Notes under the pieces: generated by a model
Databases searched by the model: none
What the model saw: the letters and a program-made list of their open reading frames with translations, nothing else
What the model was told of the DNA's origin: nothing
Part shown: piece by piece, positions 1 to 5,818 of the stretch
Position numbering within the stretch: the stretch's first letter is position 1
How the letters are laid out: each line of letters begins with the position of its first letter
Position numbers and translations under genes: made by a program
NCBI GenBank assembly: GCA_028865585.1
Contig: JAGWJU010000025.1
Location: forward strand, 1-11,063
DNA from: Elusimicrobiota bacterium
Lineage (GTDB): Bacteria; Elusimicrobiota; Elusimicrobia; UBA1565; UBA9628
Direction: 5' to 3'
Length of the DNA: 11,063 nucleotides

Positions 1-522
1 CGCCGCCGCTTTTGCCGCAACCGCCGCCGTCTCCGCCGGTTTTTCGGCCGGCTTAGCCGGAGCTGCGGCGCCGGCTTCTGCGGCCGCTCCAGCGGCCTCA
101 GTCGCCAGGCTGACCAACAGATCGTTTCCGTCCGACACGACGCGGTAGGCGGCGGCCTTGGTCAGGTCGAGGACCACGCGGGCGATGGGCGTCGGCGAGG
201 TCTTGAACTGTCCGGCGCGGACATCCTTGAGGACTCCGCCCCGGCCGGGAAAGGTTTTTGGACCAAGCCGGTAGTCGGCGTTGGAAATCTGAAGCACGAC
301 GCGGGGGGGCTGAGACAGCATGAAGTCCTGATAGGAGGCGCGGCCGTCAAGGCCGATGCGGACTTCGGCGCCTTGAATGGAGATGGAGCGTACCACGGCG
401 GGAAGCTGGACGGAATCCTTGACCGCGGACGGGACCGCGGCCAGGACGGGAGACGCCGCCAAAAGCAGGACGAGGATTCCGGCCGTCGATTTTTCGAGTC
501 TGCGCGCCAATCCGTGTGCCAT
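1..522 (-). CDS. pilQ: PilQ-type secretin, N-terminal part with AMIN domain (partial, runs off left edge)
   Basis: This is the last visible gene of the pil operon; the frame stays open for 174 codons to the window edge. The ATG at 522 is preceded by a clear GGAGG (530-534 on the plus strand as cctcc) with a 7-nt spacer. Residues 1-28 form a Sec signal peptide (two early Arg, then a hydrophobic run ending SPVLA). Residues ~42-140 look like an AMIN domain: they start VVRSISIQG, include the PPRVVLQISNADYRL strand region, and end in VVLDLTKAAAYRVVSDGNDLLVSL. AMIN domains bind peptidoglycan at the N-terminus of PilQ secretins, the outer-membrane pore through which type IV pili exit. From ~142 on it becomes an Ala/Pro/Lys/Glu-rich linker. 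It lies 19 bp downstream of pilO. The secretin domain itself is outside the window, so an AMIN-only protein or an AMIN-amidase (AmiC-like) is not excluded, but the operon context favours PilQ. Confidence 0.8.
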   Translation of the reverse strand, partial: MAHGLARRLEKSTAGILVLLLAASPVLAAVPSAVKDSVQLPAVVRSISIQGAEVRIGLDGRASYQDFMLSQPPRVVLQISNADYRLGPKTFPGRGGVLKDVRAGQFKTSPTPIARVVLDLTKAAAYRVVSDGNDLLVSLATEAAGAAAEAGAAAPAKPAEKPAETAAVAAKAAA

Positions 523-529
523 GAACAAG

Positions 530-534
530 CCTCC
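530..534 (-). promoter_or_regulatory. Shine-Dalgarno site of pilQ
   Basis: GGAGG on the minus strand sits 7 nt before the ATG at 522. It fixes the pilQ start and is one of only two strong SD sites in the window; the other precedes the ppiC-like gene. Confidence 0.7.
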
Positions 535-541
535 GATCGCC

Positions 542-1117
542 TCAGCCTTTATATTGGTAGGCGATGAGGGTAAAGTGCGCCGGGATGAGCCCGGCGGTGT
601 TGGGTGCGCCGTAGACCGCGTCGGCGGTGTTGAAAATGCGCTCCTGAAGCGCGAGCGCGGCGAAGAACCGTCCGATGTCGTTGTAGGTTCCTTGAATGGA
701 GACGGAAAAATCGAGCTCGTTGAAGAATCCACGGCCGACCGCTTTTTGGGAGGCGAAGCTTTGCAGCTGGACGTGGTACTCCTCGGCCAGATCGCTGACC
801 GAGACGAGGACGGCCGGGATGTCCTCGCTCTGGGGCAGACGCTGGCTGGCCTCGGAGGCCGCTTGGTTGAGCTGGGCAAGCTCCAAATCCAAGCGGTGCT
901 TTTTCTGCGCCTCTTGGGTCGCGCGGGCGATTTTCGCGCTCACGTCCGAAAGGTTCTTGTGCTCGGCCGCGATTTGCCCGGAGAGCGGGAGCCAGAGGAG
1001 CCAAAGGTAAAGAGAGAAAAGCGCGACGACGCCTGCCGCCGCGGCGGCCAGCGCCTGCTGGGCCTTCTTGTCGAGCGAAATCCGCTTGATTTTCAGCTTG
1101 AGTTCCTGTAGGTTCAT
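542..1117 (-). CDS. pilO: Type IV pilus inner-membrane platform protein PilO
   Basis: A 191-residue bitopic protein. It has a basic cytoplasmic N-terminus (MNLQELKLKIKRISLDKK), one membrane helix at ~21-45 (AAAAAGVVALFSLYLWLL), a periplasmic coiled-coil stretch at ~48-95 rich in Gln/Glu/Ala, then an alpha/beta ferredoxin-like domain containing LPQSEDIPAVLVSVSDLAEEY and VSIQGTYNDIGRFFAAL. These are the typical features of PilO, which pairs with PilN through coiled coils and links the cytoplasmic PilM ring to the secretin. Length is normal for the family. The start lies 9 bp after the pilN stop with no Shine-Dalgarno sequence, so translation is probably coupled to pilN. Confidence 0.9.
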   Translation of the reverse strand: MNLQELKLKIKRISLDKKAQQALAAAAAGVVALFSLYLWLLWLPLSGQIAAEHKNLSDVSAKIARATQEAQKKHRLDLELAQLNQAASEASQRLPQSEDIPAVLVSVSDLAEEYHVQLQSFASQKAVGRGFFNELDFSVSIQGTYNDIGRFFAALALQERIFNTADAVYGAPNTAGLIPAHFTLIAYQYKG

Positions 1118-1126
1118 GGGGCGGCG

Positions 1127-1690
1127 CTAGAGGCTCGGCGTGTAGGTGGCGTTGAGAGTGAACGAATAGGCCTGCTGCGGCGCCTGGCCCTGGGCGGAGA
1201 CGGCGCCTAGGACGACCGAGCCGAAGCGGCCGGAGCTTTGCATGGCGCCGATCCAGCGCGCGATGTCGCCGTTGCTCTGCGCCCGCGCGCTGATCGAAAT
1301 CTTGAGGGTCGTGCCCGCGTTTCCGCCGCCTTTGGTGGTCAGGTCTTGAATTTGGACGCCCGCGGGCGCGACCCGCGCGAGGTCGGACATGAAGTCGGGA
1401 TAGAGAGGGCGGTCCTTGAGCAGGCCGTTGATGACGTTGAGGCGATCGCGGATGCCGTTCTCGGTCTTCTGCATTTCCTGGACCTCGGAAACCAGGACCT
1501 GCAGCTTCTTGAGCTTTTCGGCGGCCTGCGCCGACTGGGCCTGCAGGCTTCTCAGGCGCAGATATTGGCCGAAGGAAATAAGCCCCAGCACGAGGACGAG
1601 GGCCGCGCCCGCGGCCGCGCCCTTGATGATGAACTGCTTCTGGCGCGCTTTGTCCAGGATTTCCTGCGGGACGAGGTTGATCCGGATCAT
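1127..1690 (-). CDS. pilN: Type IV pilus inner-membrane platform protein PilN
   Basis: A 187-residue bitopic protein. Residues 3-10 carry the hallmark INLVPQE motif, the cytoplasmic peptide that docks into PilM. A membrane helix follows at ~22-45 (IIKGAAAGAALVLVLGLISF), then a periplasmic coiled coil at ~46-95 and a C-terminal alpha/beta domain, where LARVAPAGVQIQDLTTKGG and DIARWIGAMQSSGRFGSV match the Fimbrial_PilN family pattern. It partners PilO in the periplasm. The start codon overlaps the pilM stop as ATGA (1687-1690), with a GGAG just upstream inside pilM, so the genes are translationally coupled in one operon. Confidence 0.92.
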   Translation of the reverse strand: MIRINLVPQEILDKARQKQFIIKGAAAGAALVLVLGLISFGQYLRLRSLQAQSAQAAEKLKKLQVLVSEVQEMQKTENGIRDRLNVINGLLKDRPLYPDFMSDLARVAPAGVQIQDLTTKGGGNAGTTLKISISARAQSNGDIARWIGAMQSSGRFGSVVLGAVSAQGQAPQQAYSFTLNATYTPSL

Positions 1691-2838
1691 GGCGCTCCGC
1701 CCGCGCAGCGCAGCGCCAGGCCCATCGCGACGGCGAAGGAGGGCGAGAGCTCCGGCGGGAAGTCCTCCGGGACTTTCTTGAGCACGGCCATGGGGTCGAG
1801 AAGGCTCACGGGAACCTTGAGATCCTCGGAGAGAAAATGGGGCAGGTTCCTGAGCCGCGCGCTGCCGCCCGAGAGCGCGACGCCGCTGATGGCGCGATCG
1901 GGGCCCTGGGAAAGATAGAAATCCACGGAGCGGTGCACTTCGGTGACGAGGTCCTTGACCACCTGCGCCGCGGCCGCGGCCGCGGCCAACTCATCGGTCT
2001 TCTGTTCCTGCAGCGCCCGCGCTTTTTCCTCATCAAGGAAAAGCCCGCACGACTTCTTGAGCTCCTCCGCCCGGGCGTAGTCGCAGGAAAGCTCCTTCAT
2101 GACCGCTTTGGTGACGGCGTGGCCGCCGATGAAGACGTCGCGCACGACGCGCGTGCCGCCGTCCGCGATGAGGGAGAGATTGGTTGCGGAATGCCCGATG
2201 TTGAGGCAGAGGACGGCCCCAGGCCCGCCCTGCCCGGCAAGGCGCGTCTGCACGTTCTCCAGGGCGAAGGAGTCGACGTCGATGAGGGCGGGGGAGAGTC
2301 CGACGCTCTGCAGAACCTCCACCCGCGAGGAGGCCAGATCCCGCTTTGCCGCGACCAGCACGGTGTCCATTTTTTTCTGCCCGTCTTCCTCCGCTTCTCC
2401 CAGGATGTGGAAGCTGAGTTGGACCTCGTTGATGTCGAAAGGGATGAAGGGCTCGGCCTCGATGGGCAGGACCGCGGCCAGTTCGGCCGGGCTCAAGCTC
2501 GGGAAGCGGACGTAGCGCACCAGCACGGAGTTGCCGGACAAAGACGTCGCCGCGCGCTTGAGCTTGAGGTTTTTGATGGAAAGAACTTGGCGCAGCAGAT
2601 CGATGGTTTTGGCCTTGCGGTCGTCCGCGGAAGCCTCGGCGTCGATGTCGACGGGAGCGTGCGCCCAAGCCTTCAGTTCCAGGCCGTCGGCCCCTTCGGC
2701 GACGAGGGCGATCTTCAGCGCCGAGCCGCCCAGGTCGGCCGCCAGGATGGGCCCTCCGGCCATGAGGGACCGCGCCCTGTTTCGGGCGTCACCCAAGATC
2801 GCGCCTGCCTGAGCCTTCAGTCTGGACCAATTAGCCAT
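1687..2838 (-). CDS. pilM: Type IV pilus assembly ATPase-fold protein PilM (actin-like)
   Basis: A 383-residue cytoplasmic protein of the FtsA/actin superfamily, which forms a ring and binds PilN in type IV pilus machines. Visible motifs are the phosphate-1 loop AADLGGSALKIAL at ~33-45, the conserved region YVRFPSLSPAELAAVLPIEAE at ~108-130, the phosphate-2 loop LNIGHSATNLSLI at ~212-224, and the adenosine-side motif ALSGGSARLRNLP at ~318-331. An N-terminal extension of ~30 residues precedes the core. A run of seven or so alanines near residue 290 comes from a GCGGCC-type hexamer repeat in the DNA. No Shine-Dalgarno sequence precedes the ATG at 2838. The in-frame ATG at residue 26 is an alternative start but has no better ribosome site. 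The gene heads the pil operon, and its leader contains a terminator-like hairpin described separately. Confidence 0.92.
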   Translation of the reverse strand: MANWSRLKAQAGAILGDARNRARSLMAGGPILAADLGGSALKIALVAEGADGLELKAWAHAPVDIDAEASADDRKAKTIDLLRQVLSIKNLKLKRAATSLSGNSVLVRYVRFPSLSPAELAAVLPIEAEPFIPFDINEVQLSFHILGEAEEDGQKKMDTVLVAAKRDLASSRVEVLQSVGLSPALIDVDSFALENVQTRLAGQGGPGAVLCLNIGHSATNLSLIADGGTRVVRDVFIGGHAVTKAVMKELSCDYARAEELKKSCGLFLDEEKARALQEQKTDELAAAAAAAQVVKDLVTEVHRSVDFYLSQGPDRAISGVALSGGSARLRNLPHFLSEDLKVPVSLLDPMAVLKKVPEDFPPELSPSFAVAMGLALRCAGGAP

Positions 2839-2858
2839 TTAAATCGTTGCCGGCGAAT

Positions 2859-2910
2859 AAAAAACGCCGAAAGACCTCCAGCGGTGGAGGCCGTTCTCGG
2901 CGCGTTTTTT
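2859..2910. terminator. Bidirectional intrinsic-terminator-like hairpin in the pilM leader
   Basis: On the plus strand A6 (2859-2864) is followed by CGCCGA (2865-2870), CCTCCA (2875-2880), the loop GCGG, TGGAGG (2885-2890), TCGGCG (2897-2902), then CG and T6 (2905-2910). The inner 6-bp stem, the outer 6-bp stem and the A/T tracts pair, with a small internal loop. Because both flanks are A6/T6, the hairpin would look like an intrinsic terminator in either direction. Neither flanking gene ends here: pilM begins 20 bp away on the minus strand and the GT9 gene starts at 3057 on the plus strand. In the minus direction it lies between the best promoter (2954-2982) and the pilM ATG, which suggests attenuation or the end of a small RNA. 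In the plus direction it could block transcription antisense to pil from reaching the GT9 gene. Confidence 0.65.
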
Positions 2911-2929
2911 AAGAATCACGAAGGCGCAT

Positions 2930-2941
2930 CCGAAATTTCGG
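2930..2941. repeat. 12-bp perfect palindrome near the predicted pilM transcription start
   Basis: CCGAAATTTCGG is its own reverse complement. It sits about 6-17 nt downstream of the +1 (~2947) predicted from the pilM promoter, so it could be an operator half-pair or a small hairpin at the 5' end of the leader RNA. The flanking bases do not extend the symmetry. Confidence 0.5.
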
Positions 2942-2953
2942 CGGCCAGTAACA

Positions 2954-2982
2954 TTAATATCAGGTCCGGCCCGGTTTGTCAA
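2954..2982 (-). promoter_or_regulatory. Sigma-70-like promoter upstream of pilM
   Basis: On the minus strand a perfect -35 TTGACA (2977-2982) is separated by 17 bp from the -10 TATTAA (2954-2959). The -10 is preceded by TGA, an extended -10 element. The predicted start is ~2947, giving a leader of ~110 nt before pilM or, if the hairpin at 2859-2910 terminates, a ~90-nt RNA. It is the best consensus promoter in the window. Confidence 0.65.
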
Positions 2983-3008
2983 GGCTTTTCGCATGTCGGA
3001 ACGGCCGC

Positions 3009-3047
3009 TTGAGGGTTCTGGGGTCCAAATATAAGATTTGATACGAT
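3009..3047 (+). promoter_or_regulatory. Candidate promoter(s) of the GT9 gene
   Basis: Two readings are possible. TTGAGG (3009-3014), a 17-bp spacer and TAAGAT (3032-3037) would start transcription at ~3044, giving a 13-nt leader. Alternatively the extended -10 TGA-TACGAT (3039-3047) would start it at ~3054, three bases before the ATG, with no recognisable -35. Both give a very short leader without a Shine-Dalgarno sequence. The elements are divergent from the pilM promoter, and the two -35 boxes lie about 26 bp apart. Confidence 0.4.
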
Positions 3048-3056
3048 CCTTGAGCC

Positions 3057-4046
3057 ATGAATGAGCGGTTGAGCCGCGCGCCGTCCGCCTCGATAAAAAG
3101 CCGCCAGCGCGTTCTCATCGTCAAAATCGGGGCGCTGGGCGATGTCGTCCGGACCACGCCGCTGCTGAGGGCTCTCCAAGCCGAGGTCTACTGGATTACC
3201 GGCCGCGAGGCGCTGGAAATCCTGCCGCGCCGAGCCTTGGCCGGGGCCTGCGATCTGGCGTCATGCGGAAAATTCCGCGGCCTGCGCTTCGACGCCGTGT
3301 TCTCTTTGGAGGAGGACGCCGCGGCCGCGGCGGCCGCCGCCGGGTTCGCGGCCGATCGGTTCGTCGGGGTCAGGCCAGGGAAGGGAGGAAAACTCGTCTA
3401 TACCGAGTCCTCCGCCGCGTGGTTCGACATGGGGCTTATTTCGCGCCTGGGCCGGCGCCGGGCGGACGCGCTCAAGAAGAGAAACAGGAAAAGCTACCAG
3501 CAAATTCTTTTCTCCATGGCGGGCTTGAGGTTTCGCGGGGAGGAGTGCTGGATTTCGCGCGCTCGCCGGCCCGCGCCCCTGCGCGCGAGAATCCGCGGCG
3601 GCGTGCATGTCGGATTGGAGCCGCGCGCGGGCGAGCGCTGGCCCGGCAAGGAGTGGGGAGGCTACGATGCGTTGGCGCGCCGGCTGCGGGGGGCGGGCGT
3701 TTCCGTGCGCATCCTGAGGCAGCGGCGCCGCCTTTCGGACTACGTTTCCGATATCGACGACTGCGATGCGCTGGTCTCAGGAGATACTTTGGCCATGCAC
3801 CTGGCCCTAGCCTTGGGCAAACCGGCGGCGGCCCTCTTCACCTGCACGAGCCCCTGGGAAATCCACGGCTACGGCCGTCTGGAAAAAGTCGTCAGCCCGC
3901 GGCTTCTGCGCGATTTTTACAGGCGAGATTTGGCGCCCGGCGCCGCGCCCGTTCCCGTTGAAAAAGTCTTCGACGCTTTGAGTCGCGTGCTCGACAAGGC
4001 CAAGCTTCCGATAAGGCATGCGCGGGCGCCCGGCAGAACGCCGTAG
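3057..4046 (+). CDS. GT9-family glycosyltransferase (ADP-heptose:LPS heptosyltransferase-like)
   Basis: A 329-residue soluble or peripheral enzyme. The N-terminal Rossmann half opens with RVLIVKIGALGDVVRTTPLL (~18-37), the family hallmark; Asp29 in the GD pair is the likely catalytic base by analogy with WaaC/WaaF. The C-terminal half has ERWPGKEWGGYDALARRL and then SGDTLAMHLALALGKP, followed by TSPWEIHGYGR, matching the nucleotide-sugar binding GDT..MH motif of GT9. GT9 enzymes usually add heptose to the LPS inner core, but substrate cannot be told from sequence and no other LPS gene is adjacent. There is an alanine-rich insert at ~88-95 (EEDAAAAAAAAG). No clear Shine-Dalgarno sequence precedes the ATG. 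The last 130 bp overlap the convergent membrane-protein gene. Confidence 0.82.
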   Translation: MNERLSRAPSASIKSRQRVLIVKIGALGDVVRTTPLLRALQAEVYWITGREALEILPRRALAGACDLASCGKFRGLRFDAVFSLEEDAAAAAAAAGFAADRFVGVRPGKGGKLVYTESSAAWFDMGLISRLGRRRADALKKRNRKSYQQILFSMAGLRFRGEECWISRARRPAPLRARIRGGVHVGLEPRAGERWPGKEWGGYDALARRLRGAGVSVRILRQRRRLSDYVSDIDDCDALVSGDTLAMHLALALGKPAAALFTCTSPWEIHGYGRLEKVVSPRLLRDFYRRDLAPGAAPVPVEKVFDALSRVLDKAKLPIRHARAPGRTP

Positions 4047-5740
4047 GCGTAAAGGCGGTTGTTTCCGGGCGTTCGGCGGGCATAGCCGCCCCAGTCTCCG
4101 CGCAGCGGATCGGGAGAACCGGAGAACCGTTCTACTGGCCTGAAGGCGTAGGCCAGCCCCACGACGGCGCCGCGCTTGTCCGCGATGAAGACGGTTTGGA
4201 GCGGGCGTTTGCGCGCGGATCCGTCCCATCCTTTCCCAAATACGCGCCCGACCCTGAGTCCTGGAGCAGCGGAGGGAACGGCGATAAATCCGGAAAACAA
4301 GCCGGGGCAGCGGAGCTCCGGGCTCGTCCGGAACTCCGCGGAAAGGGGGCGACCGAGTTCTTCCACCGCCGGGTCGCTGAACAGGGAAAGCCGCCGCGAC
4401 TTGAGGTAGGGCAGGACGGAGAGGATCATCTCCGGATCGGGATAAAGGCGGCTCCAGGCGGCCGGATCGGCGGCGCCCAAGGCCAGGGAAAGGCCGGAAA
4501 TATCTACTTGCCGCACCCAGTCGGCGCCGCGCCGGACGCTGTCGGTCTGCCGCGGAAGAACCATTCCCGCCATCGCCGCCGCCGCGACGAGGGGCATTCC
4601 CAAGATCTTTATGGCCGCTTTGCCGCGCCGGCTTAAGAACAATCCGGCTGCCGAGGCGGCGCAAATCCAGAAGATGAAGGCCGGGGTGTCGTAGCGGGAG
4701 CTTTCGGCCTGGGCCCATCCCAGGTTGACGCGCCCCAGCGCCGTCAGTGCCGCGGTCCCGAAGAGAAAGAGCGCCGAGTAGGCGTAGAAGGCGTAGTCGC
4801 GGGCCCCGCCGTTCCGGCGGCGCCAAACATACGCCCCGATAAAGGCCGCGAAAAGGGCCTCCATGAAAACCCCGGCGCGCACAGGAGTGACGAATGCCGG
4901 CAAGCCCGCCCAGACGTTTATAAAATAAATTCCCAGGTATCCGGTCAAAAGGTCCGGATGAAGGATGGAGAGCAGCGGGTTGGCGTGCTGAACGGGCGTC
5001 GCATAGCCGTGCAGGTAGGCGGCCATGAGCGCGGCGCCGGAGGCCAGGACGACGACGACCGTTCGCGAGGGCGCGCCCTCTAGGACGGCCATAAGCAGAA
5101 AAATCGGCCAGAGCAGGACGCCGTTGGCCATGCAGAAGGTTGCGGCGGCAGCCAGCGCCAGGGCCGCCGAAAGGCTTCCGGCGCCGCGCGTCCGGCAATG
5201 GCGGATGAAGCAGAGAACGGCGGCGGAAGCCAGCAGAAAAACGGCGACGAAGTTGGCTTGAAACGGCCAGAGAAAATTTTCGAACTGCGCCGCGGAAAAA
5301 AAGACGCCCAGCGCCAGCGCGGCGTAGGCCGTCCTGGCGGGCGCCGATTTTTCCACCCGCCAAAAAATCACGCACCAGAGCAAGGCGTGCAGGGCCTGGA
5401 GAGTCCAGGCGCAGGCCGTGGAAAAAGTTCCGCGGGACGCCGCCAGGGTTTGGTCCAGAAACAGAATCAAAAACCCTACGATCATCCGGTGCTCGTTGTG
5501 CTGGCGCCAGAGAAGATTCCAGAAGCTTTGCCGGCCCGCCTGCCAGAGCCGCACGCGGTTGAGAAAGCTCCATTGGTCCATAACGGGCGCGCGAAACACG
5601 CCTGCCGCCATCATGCCGAAAGTGCCGCGCAGGATGAAAAGAGCCTCCAGCGCGCAGGCCGCCGCCAGGATCCAAGCGGCCGCGCGCAGCCTGGCCGATT
5701 CTAAGACGGGCCGCCGCCGTCCGTTCGGTTCGACGTTCAT
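3917..5740 (-). CDS. Unrecognised polytopic membrane protein (~11 TM) with C-terminal soluble domain
   Basis: About 607 residues from the chosen ATG at 5740. ATGs at 5752 and 5812 are alternatives; 5812 would leave only 6 bp to the divergent peroxiredoxin gene and would cover its promoter. I prefer 5740 because a perfect TATAAT (5751-5756) would start transcription at ~5744. Roughly the first 430 residues form about eleven hydrophobic helices. Between TM1 and TM2 is an extracytoplasmic segment with MDQWSFLNRVRLW, an aromatic stretch, and WRQHNEHRMIVGF. The last ~170 residues are soluble (DPEMILSVLPYLKSRRLSLF; LYAYGVLPGARACLIGS). The layout recalls GT-C-like membrane glycosyltransferases or envelope polysaccharide proteins, and the GT9 neighbour would fit, but I cannot name a family. 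Its 3' end overlaps the GT9 gene antisense by 130 bp. Confidence 0.75.
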   Translation of the reverse strand: MNVEPNGRRRPVLESARLRAAAWILAAACALEALFILRGTFGMMAAGVFRAPVMDQWSFLNRVRLWQAGRQSFWNLLWRQHNEHRMIVGFLILFLDQTLAASRGTFSTACAWTLQALHALLWCVIFWRVEKSAPARTAYAALALGVFFSAAQFENFLWPFQANFVAVFLLASAAVLCFIRHCRTRGAGSLSAALALAAAATFCMANGVLLWPIFLLMAVLEGAPSRTVVVVLASGAALMAAYLHGYATPVQHANPLLSILHPDLLTGYLGIYFINVWAGLPAFVTPVRAGVFMEALFAAFIGAYVWRRRNGGARDYAFYAYSALFLFGTAALTALGRVNLGWAQAESSRYDTPAFIFWICAASAAGLFLSRRGKAAIKILGMPLVAAAAMAGMVLPRQTDSVRRGADWVRQVDISGLSLALGAADPAAWSRLYPDPEMILSVLPYLKSRRLSLFSDPAVEELGRPLSAEFRTSPELRCPGLFSGFIAVPSAAPGLRVGRVFGKGWDGSARKRPLQTVFIADKRGAVVGLAYAFRPVERFSGSPDPLRGDWGGYARRTPGNNRLYAYGVLPGARACLIGSLALSSTRLKASKTFSTGTGAAPGAKSRL

Positions 5741-5750
5741 GGACGGGAAC

Positions 5751-5756
5751 ATTATA
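5751..5756 (-). promoter_or_regulatory. Consensus -10 box of the membrane-protein gene
   Basis: A perfect TATAAT on the minus strand lies 10 nt before the ATG at 5740 and predicts transcription from ~5744, a leader of about four bases. No good -35 is seen; the -35 position (~5774-5779) falls in a GC-rich inverted repeat. No Shine-Dalgarno sequence is present. Confidence 0.45.
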
Positions 5757-5762
5757 GCCAAA

Positions 5763-5779
5763 CGGCGCCGGAGGCGCCG
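5763..5779. repeat. GC-rich inverted repeat between divergent promoters
   Basis: CGGCGCC-GGA-GGCGCCG: two perfect 7-bp arms with a 3-nt centre. It occupies the -35 zone of the minus-strand membrane-protein promoter and abuts the -35 (5783-5788) of the plus-strand peroxiredoxin promoter, so it is placed like a shared operator. GC-rich repeats of this type can arise by chance in such DNA. Confidence 0.4.
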
Positions 5780-5782
5780 GGT

Positions 5783-5812
5783 TTGATCCGCGCCGAGGGC
5801 ATCTGTTATCAT
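5783..5812 (+). promoter_or_regulatory. Extended -10 promoter of the bcp-like gene, leaderless geometry
   Basis: TTGATC (5783-5788), an 18-bp spacer, and TATCAT (5807-5812) preceded by TGT, an extended -10. Six bases separate the -10 from the ATG, so the expected +1 is the A of the start codon at 5819. No Shine-Dalgarno sequence lies at a useful distance (GAGGGC is about 19 nt away). Confidence 0.5.
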
Positions 5813-5818
5813 CCGGCT

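Noticed and set aside
377..1111. 244-codon plus-strand open frame opposite pilO/pilQ
   Set aside because: Opposes two recognised pil genes and has no ribosome site or domain.
1968..1988. GCGGCC hexamer repeats in pilM (and a similar stretch near 3320 in the GT9 gene)
   Set aside because: These encode alanine runs; hexamer changes would keep frame, and the copies are few. Treated as codon-bias low complexity, not a phase-variation device.
2859..2910. Reading the hairpin as the ordinary terminator of a convergent gene pair
   Set aside because: Both flanking genes start, rather than end, at this intergenic region, so no known transcript needs to end here.
1837..3012. 391-codon open frame on the plus strand opposite pilM
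   Set aside because: Shadow of pilM: pilM has clear actin-fold motifs on the other strand, and this frame gives Arg/Gly/Asp/Val-rich protein with no domain, typical of antisense frames in GC-rich genes.
3807..5675. 622-codon minus-strand open frame overlapping the membrane-protein gene
   Set aside because: Its translation is Arg/Pro/Gly-rich with no hydrophobic segments, while the frame of 3917-5740 gives coherent membrane helices. It is a GC-driven alternate frame.
5783..5818. Upstream TTG start giving a 12-residue N-terminal extension of the peroxiredoxin
   Set aside because: The extension would cover the likely promoter, has no ribosome site, and Bcp proteins start close to the 5819 ATG.
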